From NCBI RefSeq assembly GCF_024055795.1, contig NZ_JAMXMY010000001.1, positions 744,001 to 808,000 of the forward strand: 64,000 nucleotides of DNA, in the 5' to 3' direction. Origin of the DNA: Actinoallomurus purpureus (GTDB lineage Bacteria > Actinomycetota > Actinomycetes > Streptosporangiales > Streptosporangiaceae). Numbering within the stretch: the first letter of the stretch is position 1; each line of letters begins with the position of its first letter. Under the pieces are notes generated by a model. That model saw only the letters and a program-made list of their open reading frames with translations, did not search any database and was not told the origin of the DNA. Position numbers and translations under genes: made by a program. Below are positions 61,846 through 64,000 of this stretch, one piece after another.

Positions 61846-62193
61846 TCAGGGACCCGGGTCCGGGTCCGGGGAGGTCAGCAGGAAGTCCGGCGGCGCGGCC
61901 TCCCAGCGCGGGGCCTCCAGCGCGTTGAGCGCGGACACCAGGCGCTTCTCCTCGTAACCGAAGTGGGACTCCAGCAGGGCGGCCAGGCCGTCCAGCTCCG
62001 CCCGTACGCGCCGCCGCCCGGCCGGATCCGGATCGACGGTCAGGCCGACGAGCAGGTCCTGGAGGGCGCGCATGATCCCGGCGACGATGTCATGGTCGCG
62101 TCGCAGCTCCGTCAGTACGGGACGTAGCTCGGGGAACCGCCCGGCCAGGTAGGGAAAGGCGAGGTCGTCCTCGCCAGTGTGGTGCCGGGTCAC
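61846..62193 (-). CDS. Hemerythrin-like protein, N-terminally truncated
   Basis: 115 residues from GTG 62193, overlapping the pentapeptide-gene stop (GTGA). Iron ligands expected in helices 2-4 are visible: [24 protein letters not shown]. The first helix with its His is missing; normal proteins have 30-60 more N-terminal residues. It may be translated by coupling but is unlikely to hold a full diiron site. Confidence 0.7.
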   Translation of the reverse strand: MTRHHTGEDDLAFPYLAGRFPELRPVLTELRRDHDIVAGIMRALQDLLVGLTVDPDPAGRRRVRAELDGLAALLESHFGYEEKRLVSALNALEAPRWEAAPPDFLLTSPDPDPGP

Positions 62194-63080
62194 CAGTGGG
62201 CCGGGCGGGTGAGCGCCCGCGGCAGCCGTGTGGCGGCATCGCCTCGGGCGGCGTTGACCTGGGCCTGCGTCACGAAGATGGCGCCGGTCAGATCCGCCGC
62301 GCGCAGGTCGGCGTCGCGCAGGTCCGCCCCGATCAGGTCGGCCGCCCGCAGATCGGCGTTCCTCAGGTCGGCGGCGATGAGGTAGGCCCCGCGCAGATCG
62401 GCGCCCTTAAGATCGGCGCCCTTGAGACGGGCCCCGATCAGGTCGGCGCCCCGGCGGTTCTTCTTGCTGCCCGGCACCCCGGCTCGTACGAGTTCGCTGG
62501 TGCGCAGCAGGAGGGGGTTGACCCGGCCGCGGTGCGCGGCCACGTCGAGGCCGGCGAGCTCCCCGGCGTCGGCGCGGGTGAGGCGGTCGGTCGCCTCCAG
62601 GGCCTGCCGCAGCTCCCCGTGGATCGGGCGGGCCGGGGACAGCGCCAGCGCCTCGGCCAGGTACCAGAGGATCTCGTGCAGCTGCCGCATGACGGCGAAC
62701 ACCGCGAACATGCTCCGGGCGGTGTCCGGCCCCTCCCGCCAGTCCAGCCCGGCGAAGGTGACCTGGGAGACCTTCTGCCCGGCGCCGAAGCAGTCGAAGA
62801 CGGTGCAGCCGGAGAAGCCCTTCTCGCGCAGGTCGGCGTGGATGCCGCAGCGGGAGTCGCCGCGCAGGTTCGGGCAGGGCCGCCCGGCCTCCTTGCCGAT
62901 CGCGAAGTCGGCCGACGCCGTGAAGGGCAGCGCGACGCAGCACAGCCCCTGGCAGCGGCCGCAGTCGGCCCGCAGGTCCGAACGGCCCGGCGTGGCGGGA
63001 AGGGGCTGGCGGTCCTGCGGCAACGGCGCGCTCTCCTGCTCGGTTCGGCGCCTCACGTGGCGCCCGCAATGGACCTCCAT
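62190..63080 (-). CDS. Pentapeptide-repeat protein with Cys-rich N-terminal domain
   Basis: 296 residues. The N-terminal part has [36 protein letters not shown] and [13 protein letters not shown], a YkgJ-like CxxxCxxCC zinc or Fe-S cluster motif. The middle is helical (residues 130-200). The C-terminus has about 12 A(D/N)LxxA pentapeptides ([20 protein letters not shown] and following), a right-handed quadrilateral helix that may mimic DNA, as in fluoroquinolone-resistance Qnr-like proteins. Role unknown. Start uncertain. Confidence 0.85.
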   Translation of the reverse strand: MEVHCGRHVRRRTEQESAPLPQDRQPLPATPGRSDLRADCGRCQGLCCVALPFTASADFAIGKEAGRPCPNLRGDSRCGIHADLREKGFSGCTVFDCFGAGQKVSQVTFAGLDWREGPDTARSMFAVFAVMRQLHEILWYLAEALALSPARPIHGELRQALEATDRLTRADAGELAGLDVAAHRGRVNPLLLRTSELVRAGVPGSKKNRRGADLIGARLKGADLKGADLRGAYLIAADLRNADLRAADLIGADLRDADLRAADLTGAIFVTQAQVNAARGDAATRLPRALTRPAHW

Positions 63081-63146
63081 TGTCCCGGATCGGGCGCCGT
63101 GCCCGGGTATGAGGCGGGGGCCGGGACGATGCCGGCCCCGGCACGT

Positions 63147-64000
63147 TCAGAGGCGCTCGATGATGGTCGCGTTGGCGAGGCCACCGGCCTCGCACATCGT
63201 CTGCAGCCCGTAACGCCCGCCGCGCTGTTCGAGGACCGACAGCAGGGTGGTCATCAACCGGGCGCCGCTGGCTCCGAGCGGGTGGCCGATGGCGGTGGCT
63301 CCGCCGTTGACGTTCACCTTGGCCGGATCGGCCCCGGTCTCGGCCAGCCAGGCGAGCACCACGCTGGTGAAGGCCTCGTTGACCTCGAACGCGTCGATGT
63401 CATCGAGCGACAGCCCCGCGCGGTCGAGGACCTTGCGCGTCGCGGGGATGATGCCGGTGAGCATGAGCAGGGGGTCGTCGCCCACGACGGCGAAGGTGTG
63501 CAGCCGGGCGCGGGGCCGGAGCCCGAGCCGCCGAGCGGTCTCGCCGCTGGTGATGAGCACGGCCGCGGCTCCGTCGTTGACGGGAGAGGAGTTGCCCGCG
63601 GTGATCCGCCAGTCGATCTGCGGGAACCGCTCCTCCCAGAGCTCGGCCCGGAACGCCGGCCGCAGGCCGGCCAGGATCTGCGGCGACGTGCTCGGCCGTA
63701 CGGACTCGTCCTCGGTGATCTGCACGAAGGCGCCGTCGGCCGACGGCGCCTTCACCGGGGAGACCTCCGCGGCGAACCGGCCGTCCGCCCATGCCCGCGC
63801 GGCGCGGTGGTGGCTCTCGGCGGCGAAGTCGTCCAGGCGCTCGCGGGACAGGTCCCAGCGCTGAGCGATCAGCTCGGCGCTGATCCCCTGCGGTACGAGG
63901 CCGTTCGGATAGCGCTGGGCCACGCCCGTGCCGAGGAAGTCGCGTCCGGCCGTCTGGCTGCCGATCGGCACCCGGCTCATCGACTCGACCCCGGAGGCGA
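63147..64000 (-). CDS. Acetyl-CoA acetyltransferase (thiolase), partial
   Basis: The frame stays open to the window edge: before SMSRVPIGSQTAGRD it continues ASGVE, the usual thiolase GGVESMS motif. The visible 284 residues include AGNSSPVNDGAAAVLI, DDIDAFEVNEAFTSVVLAWL, NVNGGATAIGHPLGASGARL (GHP His) and QTMCEAGGLANATIIERL (CEAGG catalytic Cys). The first catalytic Cys is outside the window. It degrades or condenses acyl-CoA. Confidence 0.93.
   Translation of the reverse strand, partial: ASGVESMSRVPIGSQTAGRDFLGTGVAQRYPNGLVPQGISAELIAQRWDLSRERLDDFAAESHHRAARAWADGRFAAEVSPVKAPSADGAFVQITEDESVRPSTSPQILAGLRPAFRAELWEERFPQIDWRITAGNSSPVNDGAAAVLITSGETARRLGLRPRARLHTFAVVGDDPLLMLTGIIPATRKVLDRAGLSLDDIDAFEVNEAFTSVVLAWLAETGADPAKVNVNGGATAIGHPLGASGARLMTTLLSVLEQRGGRYGLQTMCEAGGLANATIIERL

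Overview
The window is very GC-rich, has strong third-position GC bias, uses many GTG starts and carries actinomycete gene families throughout (ECF41 sigma factors, F420-type oxidoreductases, CYP105-like P450s, TioE/UvrA-like resistance pair, rifamycin glycosyltransferase). It is chromosomal DNA of a filamentous actinomycete, probably Streptosporangiales or a close relative; the order is an inference. No rRNA, tRNA or CRISPR array was found.

Layout. 0-3.6 kb: a DUF1648 membrane protein with its GntR/YtrA-type regulator, a DoxX protein, and an ECF41 sigma factor coupled to a CxxC carboxymuconolactone-decarboxylase-like (CMD) protein. 3.6-36 kb: an accessory zone built from mobile DNA. It holds an IS3 remnant, a compact Tn7-like transposon (TnsA, TnsB, TnsC and TniQ genes, repeated end sites, one passenger), several Tn3-transposase fragments, a rifamycin glycosyltransferase gene behind a rifamycin-associated element, an IS256 fragment, integrase pieces, and a complete Tn3-family transposon (about 18.5-27.35 kb). 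The tnpA of that transposon is split by a 2.19 kb group II intron whose exact boundaries can be read. Its passengers are a membrane protein, a winged-helix regulator and a Tat-exported hydrolase. Next to it lies a second CMD/ECF41 module, arranged divergently, with a perfect ECF41-type promoter. 31-40 kb: HxlR plus quinone oxidoreductase, a ferritin-like diiron protein, a MerR/UvrA-like/MFS drug-resistance group, and more transposase debris.

40.9-47.66 kb is the most interesting chromosomal part. An XRE/MmyB-type regulator precedes a seven-gene same-strand run ending in a 13-bp hairpin: F420-NADP-reductase-like protein, old-yellow-enzyme reductase, SnoaL-like protein, an AvrD-like protein with a clear internal duplication, a P-loop kinase, a FabH-like KAS III and a dedicated acyl carrier protein. 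By analogy with AvrD (syringolides) and AfsA (gamma-butyrolactones), it looks able to make a small lipid-sugar butenolide or lactone signal. That function is inferred.

47.8-64 kb: ferredoxin and P450, a TnpB-only IS, TetR and a second P450, an MFS exporter, and a MarR-controlled group (FSP1/NDH-2-like flavoprotein plus luciferase-like oxidoreductase) with three copies of one 17-bp operator. After these come a second MarR, a glyoxalase-like protein, an epoxide hydrolase, a P-loop kinase, a frameshifted GatB/YqeY gene, a SigJ-like ECF factor, a truncated hemerythrin, a pentapeptide-repeat protein and a partial thiolase running off the right edge.
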